A stretch of DNA of 64,000 bases from an uncultured Mollicutes bacterium (lineage in GTDB: Bacteria; Bacillota_I; Bacilli_A; RFN20; CAG-826). How positions within the stretch are numbered: position 1 is the stretch's first letter; every line of letters starts with the position of its first letter. Location of the stretch: positions 1 to 64,000 of the forward strand of contig UQXJ01000005.1 of NCBI GenBank assembly GCA_900545015.1, written 5' to 3'. The translations under genes were made by a program, and so were the position numbers. The notes below the pieces were generated by a model, which was not told the DNA's origin, ran no database searches, and saw nothing but the letters and a program-made list of their open reading frames with translations. Positions 53,702-63,427 of this stretch are shown here, in pieces.

Positions 53702-54813
53702 ACAATGTTTTAGCTCTTGTTGATTTATATGATCAAAATGATTTAGGTTTACTTACTAAAGAAAGACCACTTGCAAGTACAACTTTTCTTGGCAGATATG
53801 CTTTTATTGACTTCGTATTATCAAATTTAACTAATAGTGGCATTGACAACATTGGAATTCTTGTTAAAGAACATGTTAATAATATTCATAAGCATATATT
53901 ATTTCCTAATACATATTTAACTAATCCAAAGACAGGCTTCTTAAGTTTCCTTATTAATGAAAAAGGCATTATTAATCCTGTTTATAATACTGATGTAAAT
54001 AATATTAAAGAAAACGATTTCGTTTTATTTGATGAAAATACAAAATATATTATTGTTACTAACTCAAGTATTGTTACTAAAACTGATTATAGAGAAATAA
54101 TGAACGAACACATTAAAAGTGGAAAACTTTGCTCATTAGTCTATAAAAAAGTCGAACATTCAAATGAATTTAGAAATTCATACAAAGTAGTTTCTGATAG
54201 TCTTAACTGCGTTCAAAAATTATATAAAGATATGAATGATGAACCTGCTAATGTTCTTTTAAATACTCTTATTATTGATAAAGAATTATTTATCAATATG
54301 CTTAAAAAATCTAACGAATTAAGTGTTGTTTATACTTTTGAAGACATGGTGAATTATATTGCTAACTATGTTACAAAAGTTAACTTAATTGAATTTAAAG
54401 ATATTGCTTTATGCTTTGATTCATTAGAAAAATATTTCAAATACTCACTTGATTTCTTAAATAATCCAATACTTTTAAAAGACTTCTTCGGGGATGAAAA
54501 ATGGTCATTCTATACAACAACACACAATTCAAGACCTGTTTTACATGGTGAACATGCTGTTGTTGAAAATTCTTTAATTGCTAACGGAAGTGCAATTGAA
54601 GGAACTGTAAAAAATTCAATTATTTGTCGTGATGTTACTGTTGAAGAAGGGGCAACTGTTGAAAATTCTATTATTTTCACACACTGTGTAATCAAAGCTG
54701 GAACACATATTAAAAATGTTATCGCTGATAAACGTGTACATTTTGTGGAAAAGAAAGAAATTGTTGGTGATGAAAATAAACCACTTTATTTCCCAAGAGG
54801 AGTTAATGTTTAA
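53698..54813 (+). CDS. glgD: GlgD, glucose-1-phosphate adenylyltransferase partner subunit
   Basis: 371 residues, a GlgC paralogue without the GGxGTRL nucleotide loop (the N-terminus reads NNVLALVDLYDQNDLGLL). In Bacillota GlgD forms a mixed tetramer with GlgC and tunes its activity. C-terminal beta-helix repeats (SIICRDVTVEEGATVENSII) are present. Confidence 0.92.
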   Translation: MNNVLALVDLYDQNDLGLLTKERPLASTTFLGRYAFIDFVLSNLTNSGIDNIGILVKEHVNNIHKHILFPNTYLTNPKTGFLSFLINEKGIINPVYNTDVNNIKENDFVLFDENTKYIIVTNSSIVTKTDYREIMNEHIKSGKLCSLVYKKVEHSNEFRNSYKVVSDSLNCVQKLYKDMNDEPANVLLNTLIIDKELFINMLKKSNELSVVYTFEDMVNYIANYVTKVNLIEFKDIALCFDSLEKYFKYSLDFLNNPILLKDFFGDEKWSFYTTTHNSRPVLHGEHAVVENSLIANGSAIEGTVKNSIICRDVTVEEGATVENSIIFTHCVIKAGTHIKNVIADKRVHFVEKKEIVGDENKPLYFPRGVNV

Positions 54814-54816
54814 TTT

Positions 54817-56262
54817 ATGAATATACTTTTTGTATCAAGTGAAGCTTTACCATTTGCAAAAACTGGTGGCTTAGCTGATGTTGCATATGCATTGCCAAAA
54901 GAACTCGTAAAAAAAGGTGAAGATGTTGGCGTTGTAATGCCATTCTATTCTTCAATTGACCAAAGCAAATTTAATATTAAATTTTTAGTTTCATTTGCAG
55001 TTAAAATGGGATGGAGATGCATAAAAACTGATGTTTACCATTCTATTATTGATGGAATAGACTACTATTTAATTAGAAATGATTTCTATTTTAATAGAAA
55101 TAATGGATTATATGGTTACTATGATGATGGTGAAAGATATGCTTTCTTCTCAAATGCTGTTCTTGAATTAGTAAAACATTTGCCATTTAAAGTAGATGTT
55201 ATTCATGTAAATGATTGGCAAACTGGAATGATTCCTTGCCTCATTAAAGAAAAGTACAAAAATGATGAATTCTTTAAAACAATTAAAACTGTTTTAACGA
55301 TTCATAATCCATTATTTAAAGGGTACTTTGGTGTTGGAAGCTTAAATGATTTCTATGGACTAGATCAAAACTTGTTCTTTTCTGGAAGAATTAGACTTGA
55401 AGGACAAGTTTCAACACTTAAAGCAGGCATTGCTTTTGCTGATAAAATTACAACAGTTTCTCCAACACATGCTTATGAACTTAAAACTCCTGAAGGAAGT
55501 AAAGGTTTATGGTACGACCTTGTTTTAAGACAAAATGACTTTGTTGGAATATTAAATGGAATGGATTATAAAGAATTTGATCCTACTAGAGACCCATTAA
55601 TTTATGCTAACTTCACTAAAAAAGAAATTGATGAAGGCAAAAAGAAAAATAAAGATGCGTTTGTAAAAGAATATAACCTTAAAAAAGATGCTCCTTTATT
55701 TAGCGTCGTATCTCGTTTAACAGATCAAAAAGGTCTCACATTAATTAATGCAATGGCTGATTTTGCTGTTAGTAGTGGTGCTAATTTTGCTCTTGTTGGT
55801 AGTGGAGAAAAATGGGCTGAAGACTATTACAACAATTTACAAAGAAAATATCCTGAAAATATTATGGTTTTCATTGGATATAACAATGAAATTGCTCACA
55901 AAGTTTATGCTGCCAGTGATTTCTTCTTAATGCCTAGTGCTTTTGAACCATGTGGATTAGGCCAAATGATCGCTCAAAGATACGGAACTTTACCAATTGT
56001 AAGAAGAACTGGTGGGTTAAAAGATAGTGTCATCCCTTATTCTTATGCAATTAACAATTATAAAGAAGCTGATGGATTTGGATTTGATGATTTCTCAATT
56101 ACTGAATCACTTAAATGTGTTGCTCAAGCGTTAATGACATATAACTCAAGATATACAACTTTTAAAAAGTTAAGATTAAATGCTGCAAAGGTTGATCACA
56201 CATGGTCAAAATCTGCTGATGAATATATTGATTTATATAAATTAATGCTAAATATTAAATAA
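54817..56262 (+). CDS. glgA: Glycogen synthase (ADP-glucose)
   Basis: 481 residues, normal length for GT5. The ADP-glucose site KTGGLADV (15-22), the YEPCGLGQ-type motif (FEPCGLGQMIAQRYG) and RRTGGLKDSV are present. It is last in the operon and is followed by a terminator. No branching enzyme or phosphorylase gene lies in the window. Confidence 0.95.
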   Translation: MNILFVSSEALPFAKTGGLADVAYALPKELVKKGEDVGVVMPFYSSIDQSKFNIKFLVSFAVKMGWRCIKTDVYHSIIDGIDYYLIRNDFYFNRNNGLYGYYDDGERYAFFSNAVLELVKHLPFKVDVIHVNDWQTGMIPCLIKEKYKNDEFFKTIKTVLTIHNPLFKGYFGVGSLNDFYGLDQNLFFSGRIRLEGQVSTLKAGIAFADKITTVSPTHAYELKTPEGSKGLWYDLVLRQNDFVGILNGMDYKEFDPTRDPLIYANFTKKEIDEGKKKNKDAFVKEYNLKKDAPLFSVVSRLTDQKGLTLINAMADFAVSSGANFALVGSGEKWAEDYYNNLQRKYPENIMVFIGYNNEIAHKVYAASDFFLMPSAFEPCGLGQMIAQRYGTLPIVRRTGGLKDSVIPYSYAINNYKEADGFGFDDFSITESLKCVAQALMTYNSRYTTFKKLRLNAAKVDHTWSKSADEYIDLYKLMLNIK

Positions 56263-56278
56263 AAATCATAACTAAATT

Positions 56279-56307
56279 GGATCGAGGAAACTTGGTCCTT
56301 TTTCTTT
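56279..56307 (+). terminator. Rho-independent terminator after glgA
   Basis: ggatcgag-gaaa-cttggtcc (56279-56298): 8-bp stem with two G-U pairs and a GAAA loop, then TTTTTCTTT. Confidence 0.8.
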
Positions 56308-56318
56308 ATGCATATTAT

Positions 56319-56347
56319 TTGATGTATACCCTGTGGGGGTATAGAAT
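56319..56347 (+). promoter_or_regulatory. csoR-copA promoter with CsoR operator
   Basis: TTGATG (56319-56324), 17-bp spacer, TAGAAT (56342-56347). The spacer holds the near-palindrome tataccctgtgggggtata (56325-56343), the known CsoR operator pattern (TACCC-GGGGGTA). Binding of apo-CsoR would block the promoter; Cu(I) would release it. Confidence 0.85.
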
Positions 56348-56371
56348 TTAAGTATTCTAAAGGAGATAGTA

Positions 56372-56662
56372 ATGAGCTGCTGTTGTGAAAAACATACTTA
56401 TAGAAAAGAAGCTGATAAGGATGCATTAAAAATTAGAATTAATAAAATAGCTGGACAAATGAACGGAATCAAAAAAATGATTGATGATGATAGATACTGT
56501 TCAGATATTTTAATTCAACTTTTAGCAATTGAAAAAGCTATTAAAAGTTTAGAAATGGTAATTTTAGATAATCATTTAAAAACATGTGTAGTAAATGACA
56601 TTAAAAACAATGATTTATCTTCATTAGATGAAATTACAGATTTAATTAAAAAAATGGATTAA
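56372..56662 (+). CDS. csoR: Copper-sensing repressor CsoR
   Basis: 96 residues, all-helical DUF156 repressor. The Cu(I)-binding triad Cys43, His68 and Cys72 has the exact CsoR spacing (Cys-x24-His-x3-Cys). The N-terminus has an extra CCC run. Strong Shine-Dalgarno (aaaggaga). It sits behind its own operator and 4 bp before copA, so it controls the copper pump. Confidence 0.92.
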   Translation: MSCCCEKHTYRKEADKDALKIRINKIAGQMNGIKKMIDDDRYCSDILIQLLAIEKAIKSLEMVILDNHLKTCVVNDIKNNDLSSLDEITDLIKKMD

Positions 56663-56666
56663 TTTT

Positions 56667-59153
56667 ATGAAGAAAAAATTTGATATAGAAGGCATGAGCT
56701 GCGCAGCTTGTGCGGCGCATATTGATAATGCAGTAAGAAAAGTTGATGGAGTTAAAGATGTTAATGTGAATTTACTCTCAAATTCTATGGAAGTAGAATT
56801 CGATGATAAAAAATGCAATGATGAAAAAATAATTAACGCCGTTTTTGATGCAGGGTATGGTGCGTGCGAAATTGGTAAAAAACCCGAAAAGAAAGAAAAA
56901 TCAAAAAACAGTAAGAGAGATTTGATCGAACTAATTGTATCTTTTATATTTCTTATTGTTTTAATGTACATTTCTATGGGACATATGGATACTTTTAATT
57001 GGCCTTTACCTAGTTTTTTACTTGGAATGGAAAATGCTTTAACTTTTAGTTTTACCCAATTACTTTTAACAATTCCATCAATAATTTTCTTTAGAAAATT
57101 CTTTATTAATGGTTTTAAAAATTTATTCCATCTAAGACCTAATATGGATTCTTTAATTGCATTAGGAGCAACCGCAAGTTTAATTTATGGAATTGTTGCT
57201 ATTTATGCAATCGGATATGGACTTGGTCATGATGATAATGAAATAGTTATGCAATATATGCATAATTTATATTTTGAAAGCGTTGCAATGATTTTAACTT
57301 TAGTTAGTTTAGGAAAATATTTAGAAGGACTATCAAAGAAAAAAACTACTAAAACTATCGAAGAACTCGTTAAACTTACACCTCAAAATGCTGTCGTTTT
57401 AAGAGATGATCAAGAATTAAATGTAAATATAAATGATGTAAAAGTTAACGATATTATTATTTGCAAAAAAGGAGATAAGATACCAGTTGATGGTGAGATT
57501 ATAGATGGCAATGCTTCGATTGATGAAAGCAACATTACTGGAGAATCACTCCCTATATATAAAGGAAAAGGAAAAAATGTATTTGCTAGTACAATTATTA
57601 CTGCGGGTTTTATAAAAATTAAAGCTCAAAAAGTTGGCGAAGATACATCGATTAATACTATAATTAAATTAGTTGAAGAAGCTAGTAATTCGAAAGCTCC
57701 TATATCTAAATTAGTTGATAAAGTTTCACTTGTATTTGTTCCAACTATAATTAGCATAAGTTTAATAACTTTTATAGGTTTTATTATTTCGATATATTGT
57801 TTTAATGCTCCTTATACATTTAGCGATGCTTTTAATTTTGCAATTTCTACATTAGTTATCGCATGTCCTTGTGCATTAGGACTTGCAACACCTGTCGCGA
57901 TTATGGTTGGCTGTGGAAAAGGTGCTTCAAATGGTTTGCTTATCAAAAATGCGGAAGTTTTAGAAAATACACATTATATAAAAACAATAGTTTTAGATAA
58001 AACAGGAACAATTACAGAAGGAAAACCTAAAGTAACTGATTTTATTGTATTTAAAGAAGATAAAAACATTAGAAATGAGATTTATTCGTTAGAGAAAAGA
58101 AGCGAACATCCATTATCTAATGCAATTGTTGAATTTTTAAGTTGCTCAAATGAATTTAAAATTGATGAATTTAAATCGATTGATGGAGTCGGAATAGAAG
58201 GAAAAATTGATAATAATGATATTATCATTGGAAACAAGAAAGTTTTAGAAATGATAAATGAAAATAATTTTAGTTTATCAACCTTCAATAAGCTTAGCGA
58301 AGAAGGAAAAACTGTATTATTTGTTTCTAAAAATTCTAAAATCGCATGTTTAATTGCTTTAAAAGATACAATTAAAGAAAATAGTGCTGAAGCAATCAAA
58401 GAACTTAAGAAATTAGGAATTAAAATTATTATGTTAACTGGTGATAATGAGGTAACAGCAAAACATATTGCAAATGAAGTAGGAATTAATGAAGTTATTA
58501 GTGAAGTTTTACCTCAAGATAAACAAAAAGTAATAAATTCATTAAAAACTGATAGTCATCATCTTGTTGCTATGGTTGGTGATGGAGTTAATGATGCGCT
58601 TGCTTTAACTAGTGCTGATATAGGAATAGGAATTGGAGCGGGTAGCGAAGTTGCACTTAATAGTAGCGATATTGTACTTAAAAGAAGTGATTTAATGGAT
58701 GTTAAAAATGCACTGATTTTATCAAAAAGAACAATGGTAACTATTAAAATTGGATTATTTTGGGCATTTTTCTATAATTCGATAGGTGTAATTCTTGCAA
58801 CTGGCATTTTTTATCCATCATTTGGAATCAAATTGAATCCAATGATAAGTAGCCTTGCAATGGCTTTTTCAAGTGTATTTGTTGTGCTTAATGCATTAAC
58901 AATAAATTTATTAAATTTTAATAAAAAAGGAGAAACAAAAATTATGAAGAAAGTTGTTAATTTTAAAATTGATGGAATGATGTGTGAACATTGTAAAAAA
59001 CATGCTTACGATGCAATCATGAAAGTAAATGGTGTCGAAGAAGCTAATGTTGATTTAAAAAATGGAACAGCAAAAGTAACTGGTGAAAACTTTAATGAAA
59101 ACGACATCATTAATGCTATAGAAGATGTTGGTTATAAAGCAAGAATTAATTAG
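56667..59153 (+). CDS. copA: Copper-exporting P1B-type ATPase with C-terminal CopZ-like domain
   Basis: 828 residues. Pumps Cu(I) out of the cell. Seen: N-terminal HMA domain with MSCAAC (Cys12, Cys15), membrane helices, the TGES actuator motif, the CPC motif ACPCALGLATP (about 398-408), DKTGTITEGKP (about 444-454), the HP motif SEHPLSNA and GDGVNDALAL. Unusually, a second HMA domain (GMMCEHC) follows the last membrane helix at about 760-828. It begins at an internal ATG (58944) with its own Shine-Dalgarno (aaaggag, 58926-58932), so a free CopZ-type chaperone of 69 residues may be made from the same mRNA. Confidence 0.93.
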   Translation: MKKKFDIEGMSCAACAAHIDNAVRKVDGVKDVNVNLLSNSMEVEFDDKKCNDEKIINAVFDAGYGACEIGKKPEKKEKSKNSKRDLIELIVSFIFLIVLMYISMGHMDTFNWPLPSFLLGMENALTFSFTQLLLTIPSIIFFRKFFINGFKNLFHLRPNMDSLIALGATASLIYGIVAIYAIGYGLGHDDNEIVMQYMHNLYFESVAMILTLVSLGKYLEGLSKKKTTKTIEELVKLTPQNAVVLRDDQELNVNINDVKVNDIIICKKGDKIPVDGEIIDGNASIDESNITGESLPIYKGKGKNVFASTIITAGFIKIKAQKVGEDTSINTIIKLVEEASNSKAPISKLVDKVSLVFVPTIISISLITFIGFIISIYCFNAPYTFSDAFNFAISTLVIACPCALGLATPVAIMVGCGKGASNGLLIKNAEVLENTHYIKTIVLDKTGTITEGKPKVTDFIVFKEDKNIRNEIYSLEKRSEHPLSNAIVEFLSCSNEFKIDEFKSIDGVGIEGKIDNNDIIIGNKKVLEMINENNFSLSTFNKLSEEGKTVLFVSKNSKIACLIALKDTIKENSAEAIKELKKLGIKIIMLTGDNEVTAKHIANEVGINEVISEVLPQDKQKVINSLKTDSHHLVAMVGDGVNDALALTSADIGIGIGAGSEVALNSSDIVLKRSDLMDVKNALILSKRTMVTIKIGLFWAFFYNSIGVILATGIFYPSFGIKLNPMISSLAMAFSSVFVVLNALTINLLNFNKKGETKIMKKVVNFKIDGMMCEHCKKHAYDAIMKVNGVEEANVDLKNGTAKVTGENFNENDIINAIEDVGYKARIN
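58944..59153 (+). CDS. copZ: Possible internal CopZ copper chaperone
   Basis: In-frame internal start within copA: MKKVVNFKI then GMMCEHCKKHA, 69 residues, the size and motif (MxCxxC) of CopZ. An aaaggag Shine-Dalgarno lies 11 nt upstream in the coding sequence. Separate translation is inferred from this signal and would resemble the two-product copA of E. coli in outcome; a recent fusion of copA and copZ that kept the old start is the other reading. Confidence 0.45.
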   Translation: MKKVVNFKIDGMMCEHCKKHAYDAIMKVNGVEEANVDLKNGTAKVTGENFNENDIINAIEDVGYKARIN

Positions 59154-59182
59154 CATTTATATAGTAAAGTAATAAATAAGAG

Positions 59183-59211
59183 TTCAATTTTAATTTTAAA
59201 AAAAGTATAAT
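59183..59211 (+). promoter_or_regulatory. Promoter of the leuS T-box leader
   Basis: TTCAAT (59183-59188), 17-bp spacer, TATAAT (59206-59211). The start near 59218 gives a leader of about 190 nt. Confidence 0.5.
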
Positions 59212-59217
59212 CTAGTC

Positions 59218-59400
59218 GATGAATAATTAAAGATTTTTATTTCTTAGAGAATTAACGGGTGGTGAAAGTTAATAAATAAAACTTTAAGTCTCACATCGAC
59301 GATTTAACTTTAATGAGAGCGCTAAAAGTTTTTAGCGAACTAAGGTGGTACCGCGTATATTACGTCCTTAGAATGTTTTCTAAGGATTTTTTTATAGGAG
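59218..59400 (+). promoter_or_regulatory. T-box leader of leuS
   Basis: The diagnostic T-box aaggtggtaccgcg (59342-59355) is exact. It is preceded by a hairpin (cgctaaa/tttagcg, 59320-59337) and followed by a terminator (59365-59393). A CUC triplet followed by A at 59290-59292 could be the Leu specifier, but stem I was not fully drawn. Uncharged tRNA-Leu should stabilise the antiterminator and switch on leuS. A GTG/ATG reading frame from 59313 through the leader is not a gene start. Confidence 0.92.
59365..59393 (+). terminator. T-box terminator
   Basis: tccttaga (59365-59372) pairs with tctaagga (59379-59386), followed by TTTTTTT. It competes with the antiterminator formed by the T-box. Confidence 0.88.
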
Positions 59401-59408
59401 GAATTTGT

Positions 59409-61814
59409 ATGTACAATCATAAAGAAGTAGAACAAAAATGGAGAAAAGTTTGGGACGATAACAAAGAATATAGATGTGATACATCTGATTTTAGTAAACC
59501 TAAATATTATGCACTCGATATGTTCCCTTATCCAAGTGGACAAGGATTACACGTTGGACATCCAGAAGGATACACAGCAACTGATATTGTATCAAGAATG
59601 AAGAGAATGCAAGGCTTTAATGTTCTTCACCCAATTGGATGGGACGCTTTTGGTCTTCCTGCAGAACAATATGCAATGAAAATGAATGAACATCCTGAAG
59701 CTTTTACAATTAAAAACATTAATAATTTCAGAAGACAAATTAAAATGCTCGGTTTTTCTTATGATTATGATAGAGAAATCATGACATGCGATCCTTCATA
59801 TTACAAATGGACTCAATGGATTTTTGCAAAAATGTTTGATAATAATTTAGCTTATGTTGATTATAAACCTGTTAACTGGTGTCCAGAACTTGGAACAGTT
59901 TTAGCAAACGAAGAAGTTATTGATGGAAAGAGTGAAAGAGGTGGATTCCCTGTCATTCGTAAACCAATGAGACAATGGATGCTTCGTATTACTGAATATG
60001 CAGATAAATTGGATGAAGGATTAAAGGGACTTGATTGGCCTAATTCAACTATTGAACTTCAACATAACTGGATCGGAAAGTCTAAAGGCACAGAAGTTAT
60101 ATTTAAAATCGATGGAAGCGATAAAACATTTAAAGTTTTTACAACAAGAGCTGATACATTATTTGGTTGTTCATATTGCTGTTTAGCACCTGAACATCCA
60201 CTTGTAAAAGAGCTTGTTACAGATGATAAGAAAGAAGAAGTTGAAAAATATATTGAAGTTTGTTCACATAAATCAGACTTAGATAGAACAGAATTAAATA
60301 AGGACAAAACAGGTGTATTTATTGGAAGATATGCAATTAATCCTATAAATAATAAAAAAGTGCCTATCTTTATTGCTGATTATGTTTTAGCAAGCTATGG
60401 CAGTGGAGCAGTTATGGCAGTCCCAGCTCATGATGAAAGAGATTATGCTTTTGCTAAAAAATATAATTTACCTATCAATGTAGTTATTGAAAGTGATTGT
60501 TCAAAAGAAGCATTTACTCAAGATGGACCACATATTAATAGCAACTTCATTAATGGTATGAAAATTAATGAAGCAAAAGAAGCAATTACTAATAAATTAA
60601 TTGAGATTGGTGCAGGAAATTTCAAAATTAACTACAAATTAAGAGATTGGTTATTCTCAAGACAAAGATATTGGGGAGAGCCAATTCCAATTGTAACTTA
60701 TGATGACACAAAAGAAATGGCTAGAATTAAAGATGAAGACTTACCTTTAGTTTTACCTAAATTAAAAGAATATAAACCTAGTGGAACAGGTGAATCACCA
60801 CTTGTTCATGCAACTGATTGGTTACATATTACATATAATGGTCACAAAGCAACTAGAGAAACAAATACAATGCCTCAATGGGCTGGAAGCTGTTGGTATT
60901 ATATTCGATATATCGATCCACATAATAACAATGCAATTGCAGATAAAAAATTATTAGACCATTGGCTACCAGTTGATTTATACATTGGTGGACAAGAGCA
61001 TGCTGTCTTACATCTTTTATATGCTAGATTCTGGCATAAATTCTTATTTGATCAAGGTGTAGTTTCCTGCAAAGAACCATTCAAGAAATTATTCCATCAA
61101 GGAATGATTTTAGGCGAAAATGGTGAAAAAATGTCAAAATCTAGAGGAAATGTAATAAATCCTGATGATATAGTTGAAAAATATGGTGCTGATACTTTAA
61201 GACTCTATGAAATGTTTATGGGACCACTTGAAGCAAGTTTACCATGGTCAAGCAACGGACTTGAAGGAAGTAGAAGATTTATTGATAGAGTCTATAGAAT
61301 GTTCGAAGATAAAGAATTCTTTAGCAAAGTCGTAGATACAAACGATGGAAGTTTAGATTACATTTATAACGTTACAGTTAAAAAAGTCACACTAGATTTT
61401 GAAGCATTACAATTTAATACTGCAATTTCACAAATGATGATTTTTGTTAATGAACTTTATAAAGCAAAAACAATTTATAGAGAATATTTAGAAAACTTTA
61501 TTAAAATGTTTGATTGCATTTGTCCATTTGTTGGCGAAGAGATTTATCATACTTTCTTAGGACATAATGAAACAATTACATATGCAAAATGGCCAACATA
61601 TGATGAAAAGAAAACTCAACTTTTATCAATCAAAATGGCGGTTCAAATTAACGGAAAAATGAGAGATTTAATCGAAGTTAATAAAGATGAAGATGATGAA
61701 GTTGTAAAAGAAAAAGCTTTAAGTTCAGATAAAATCAAGGCTAACTTAGAAGGACATGAAATTAAGAAAATAATTGTTGTTAAAAATAAAATCGTTTCTA
61801 TTGTTGTTAAATAA
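59409..61814 (+). CDS. leuS: Leucyl-tRNA synthetase
   Basis: 801 residues, normal for a bacterial class I LeuRS. Seen: the HIGH-type motif PYPSGQGLHVGHPEGY, the editing domain (TTRADTLFGC), and EKMSKSRGN. The start at 59409 (MYNHKEVEQKW) has a strong Shine-Dalgarno (aggagga); the frame continues upstream through the T-box but that part is untranslated leader. Confidence 0.97.
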   Translation: MYNHKEVEQKWRKVWDDNKEYRCDTSDFSKPKYYALDMFPYPSGQGLHVGHPEGYTATDIVSRMKRMQGFNVLHPIGWDAFGLPAEQYAMKMNEHPEAFTIKNINNFRRQIKMLGFSYDYDREIMTCDPSYYKWTQWIFAKMFDNNLAYVDYKPVNWCPELGTVLANEEVIDGKSERGGFPVIRKPMRQWMLRITEYADKLDEGLKGLDWPNSTIELQHNWIGKSKGTEVIFKIDGSDKTFKVFTTRADTLFGCSYCCLAPEHPLVKELVTDDKKEEVEKYIEVCSHKSDLDRTELNKDKTGVFIGRYAINPINNKKVPIFIADYVLASYGSGAVMAVPAHDERDYAFAKKYNLPINVVIESDCSKEAFTQDGPHINSNFINGMKINEAKEAITNKLIEIGAGNFKINYKLRDWLFSRQRYWGEPIPIVTYDDTKEMARIKDEDLPLVLPKLKEYKPSGTGESPLVHATDWLHITYNGHKATRETNTMPQWAGSCWYYIRYIDPHNNNAIADKKLLDHWLPVDLYIGGQEHAVLHLLYARFWHKFLFDQGVVSCKEPFKKLFHQGMILGENGEKMSKSRGNVINPDDIVEKYGADTLRLYEMFMGPLEASLPWSSNGLEGSRRFIDRVYRMFEDKEFFSKVVDTNDGSLDYIYNVTVKKVTLDFEALQFNTAISQMMIFVNELYKAKTIYREYLENFIKMFDCICPFVGEEIYHTFLGHNETITYAKWPTYDEKKTQLLSIKMAVQINGKMRDLIEVNKDEDDEVVKEKALSSDKIKANLEGHEIKKIIVVKNKIVSIVVK

Positions 61815-61909
61815 TTGAAACATTATTCTTAATTTTGTACTCTAATTTATTAAAATCGTTTCAAGCGTGTCTATTAAATGTTATTATTTAGACAATCAAG
61901 GAGACATAC

Positions 61910-63301
61910 ATGTTTTTATTCGACTTTTCAAGCGTAAGTAGCTCGATCTATTCGGTACTTACTATTATTAACATAGTTATTTTAGGTATTTGTTCACTCG
62001 GATTTGTATTTCAAGTTTTGTATTTTATGTTGTCTTGGCTTAAAAAGAAAACATTACCTAAAACTGACAAAAGATTTCGCTATGCTATCTTAATTCCTGC
62101 TCACAATGAAGAAAGTGTTATTGGTGAAACAGTAAAACGTATTCTTAATAATCAAAATTATCCAAAGGATATGTATAAAATATTTGTTTGTTGTCATAAC
62201 TGTAATGACCATACAATGGAAAGAGTAAAAGAAGCTGGTGGAACACCTATTGAATTCATCGATCCAGATCCAAATCATAGACTTGCTTATGTAATTGATT
62301 ATGGCATTAAGTACATTCTTAAAAATCACAGAAATGATTTTGATTATATTATTAAAATTGATGCAGATAATATTCTTGAATCAAATTTTATAAATAGAAT
62401 TAATGAAGGAGCAGCAAAAGGCTATCGTTTAATGAGAGGTTATATCGCTACAGGAAACTTAACTCAAAATAATTGGTCAGCTGTTAGTGGCCTTTATTAT
62501 ATGAGAGATAGTAGAGTTTCTTCTCGTGTTAGAGAAAGACTTCATCTTTCTTCTATGATGGATGGTGGAGCTGGCATGACAATGTGCCTAGATTATCTTG
62601 AAAAATTAGGTGGTTATGGAACATATCATGTTAGCGAAGATGCTGATTTTACAATCGAAGCTCTTTTTAATGGTGAAAAAGTGCATTTTGTTGAAGATGC
62701 TATAGTATTTGATGATCAACCTGCAACTTTTATTGATACATTCCGTAGAAATAAAAGAATGGGAAATGGTCTAAATAGATTGTTTCTTAAAAAAGGATGG
62801 AAGATGCTTTTGTTAGGAATATTCACAGGAAAAATTTCTTTGTTAGATTTATTCTTCCAATTATTATTTATTCCAACTTCATTCTTTTCACTTGTTTGGA
62901 TTCTTCCTTATTTTGTTGGTTTAATAATTTTCCATCTAGTTAATTTATCGACAAACGGAACATTGATGACATTTATGAATACATGGAATGTTGTTGTTAA
63001 TCAATATGGTGGTTCTTCTCTGGAATATAGCTTTATGATTGTTAAAGATATTGTTGAAAATGGAATTTTATTTCTCCTTGTAGCAGCTGGACTTTATATA
63101 TTTGAAACATTAATTTGTGCTATGTCTGCTAAAAAAAGACTTAATGTAAATGTCAAGAAAATCGTTCCTGGAATTATCTTATCTCCTCTCTTTATGCTTT
63201 TATATAATATTTCAATTTTCTCAGGAATATTATCAAAACCTGAATGGAAAGCAATTGCTAGAAGCAATAATTATGATTCAGTAACGGAAGCAAAAGACTG
63301 A
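61910..63301 (+). CDS. Membrane glycosyltransferase, family 2
   Basis: 463 residues. N-terminal membrane segment (about 15-45), GT2 catalytic core with ILIPAHNEESVIGET, KIDADN (DxD), SEDADFT and the RRNKRMGNG motif in place of QxxRW, then three C-terminal membrane helices. This layout fits processive or lipid-linked sugar transferases of the cellulose synthase/NodC group. The product is unknown; a surface polysaccharide is likely. A strong Shine-Dalgarno (aaggaga) and a terminator after the gene make it a single-gene unit. Confidence 0.82.
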   Translation: MFLFDFSSVSSSIYSVLTIINIVILGICSLGFVFQVLYFMLSWLKKKTLPKTDKRFRYAILIPAHNEESVIGETVKRILNNQNYPKDMYKIFVCCHNCNDHTMERVKEAGGTPIEFIDPDPNHRLAYVIDYGIKYILKNHRNDFDYIIKIDADNILESNFINRINEGAAKGYRLMRGYIATGNLTQNNWSAVSGLYYMRDSRVSSRVRERLHLSSMMDGGAGMTMCLDYLEKLGGYGTYHVSEDADFTIEALFNGEKVHFVEDAIVFDDQPATFIDTFRRNKRMGNGLNRLFLKKGWKMLLLGIFTGKISLLDLFFQLLFIPTSFFSLVWILPYFVGLIIFHLVNLSTNGTLMTFMNTWNVVVNQYGGSSLEYSFMIVKDIVENGILFLLVAAGLYIFETLICAMSAKKRLNVNVKKIVPGIILSPLFMLLYNISIFSGILSKPEWKAIARSNNYDSVTEAKD

Positions 63302-63321
63302 TTAAAATTTAAATAAAACCA

Positions 63322-63350
63322 CAAAATGCGGAGTAAAATCCGCTTTTTGT
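63322..63350 (+). terminator. Rho-independent terminator
   Basis: gcgga (63328-63332) pairs with tccgc (63339-63343), flanked by A and T runs, with TTTTT after it. Confidence 0.75.
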
Positions 63351-63427
63351 TTGCTTCTAAACTTCTATTATGCTTTAATATGTAAGTCAAAATTCACGGT
63401 ACCTTATGGACTGTAGAAAGGAACTTT

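Noticed and set aside
59313..59408. An upstream start that would add 32 residues to leuS
   Set aside because: The segment is the T-box and its terminator; LeuRS homologues begin near MYNHKEVEQKW at 59409.
61814..61864. Inverted repeat ttgaaac/gtttcaa between leuS and the glycosyltransferase gene
   Set aside because: Only 7 bp with a 37-nt loop and no T run; too weak to call a terminator or operator.
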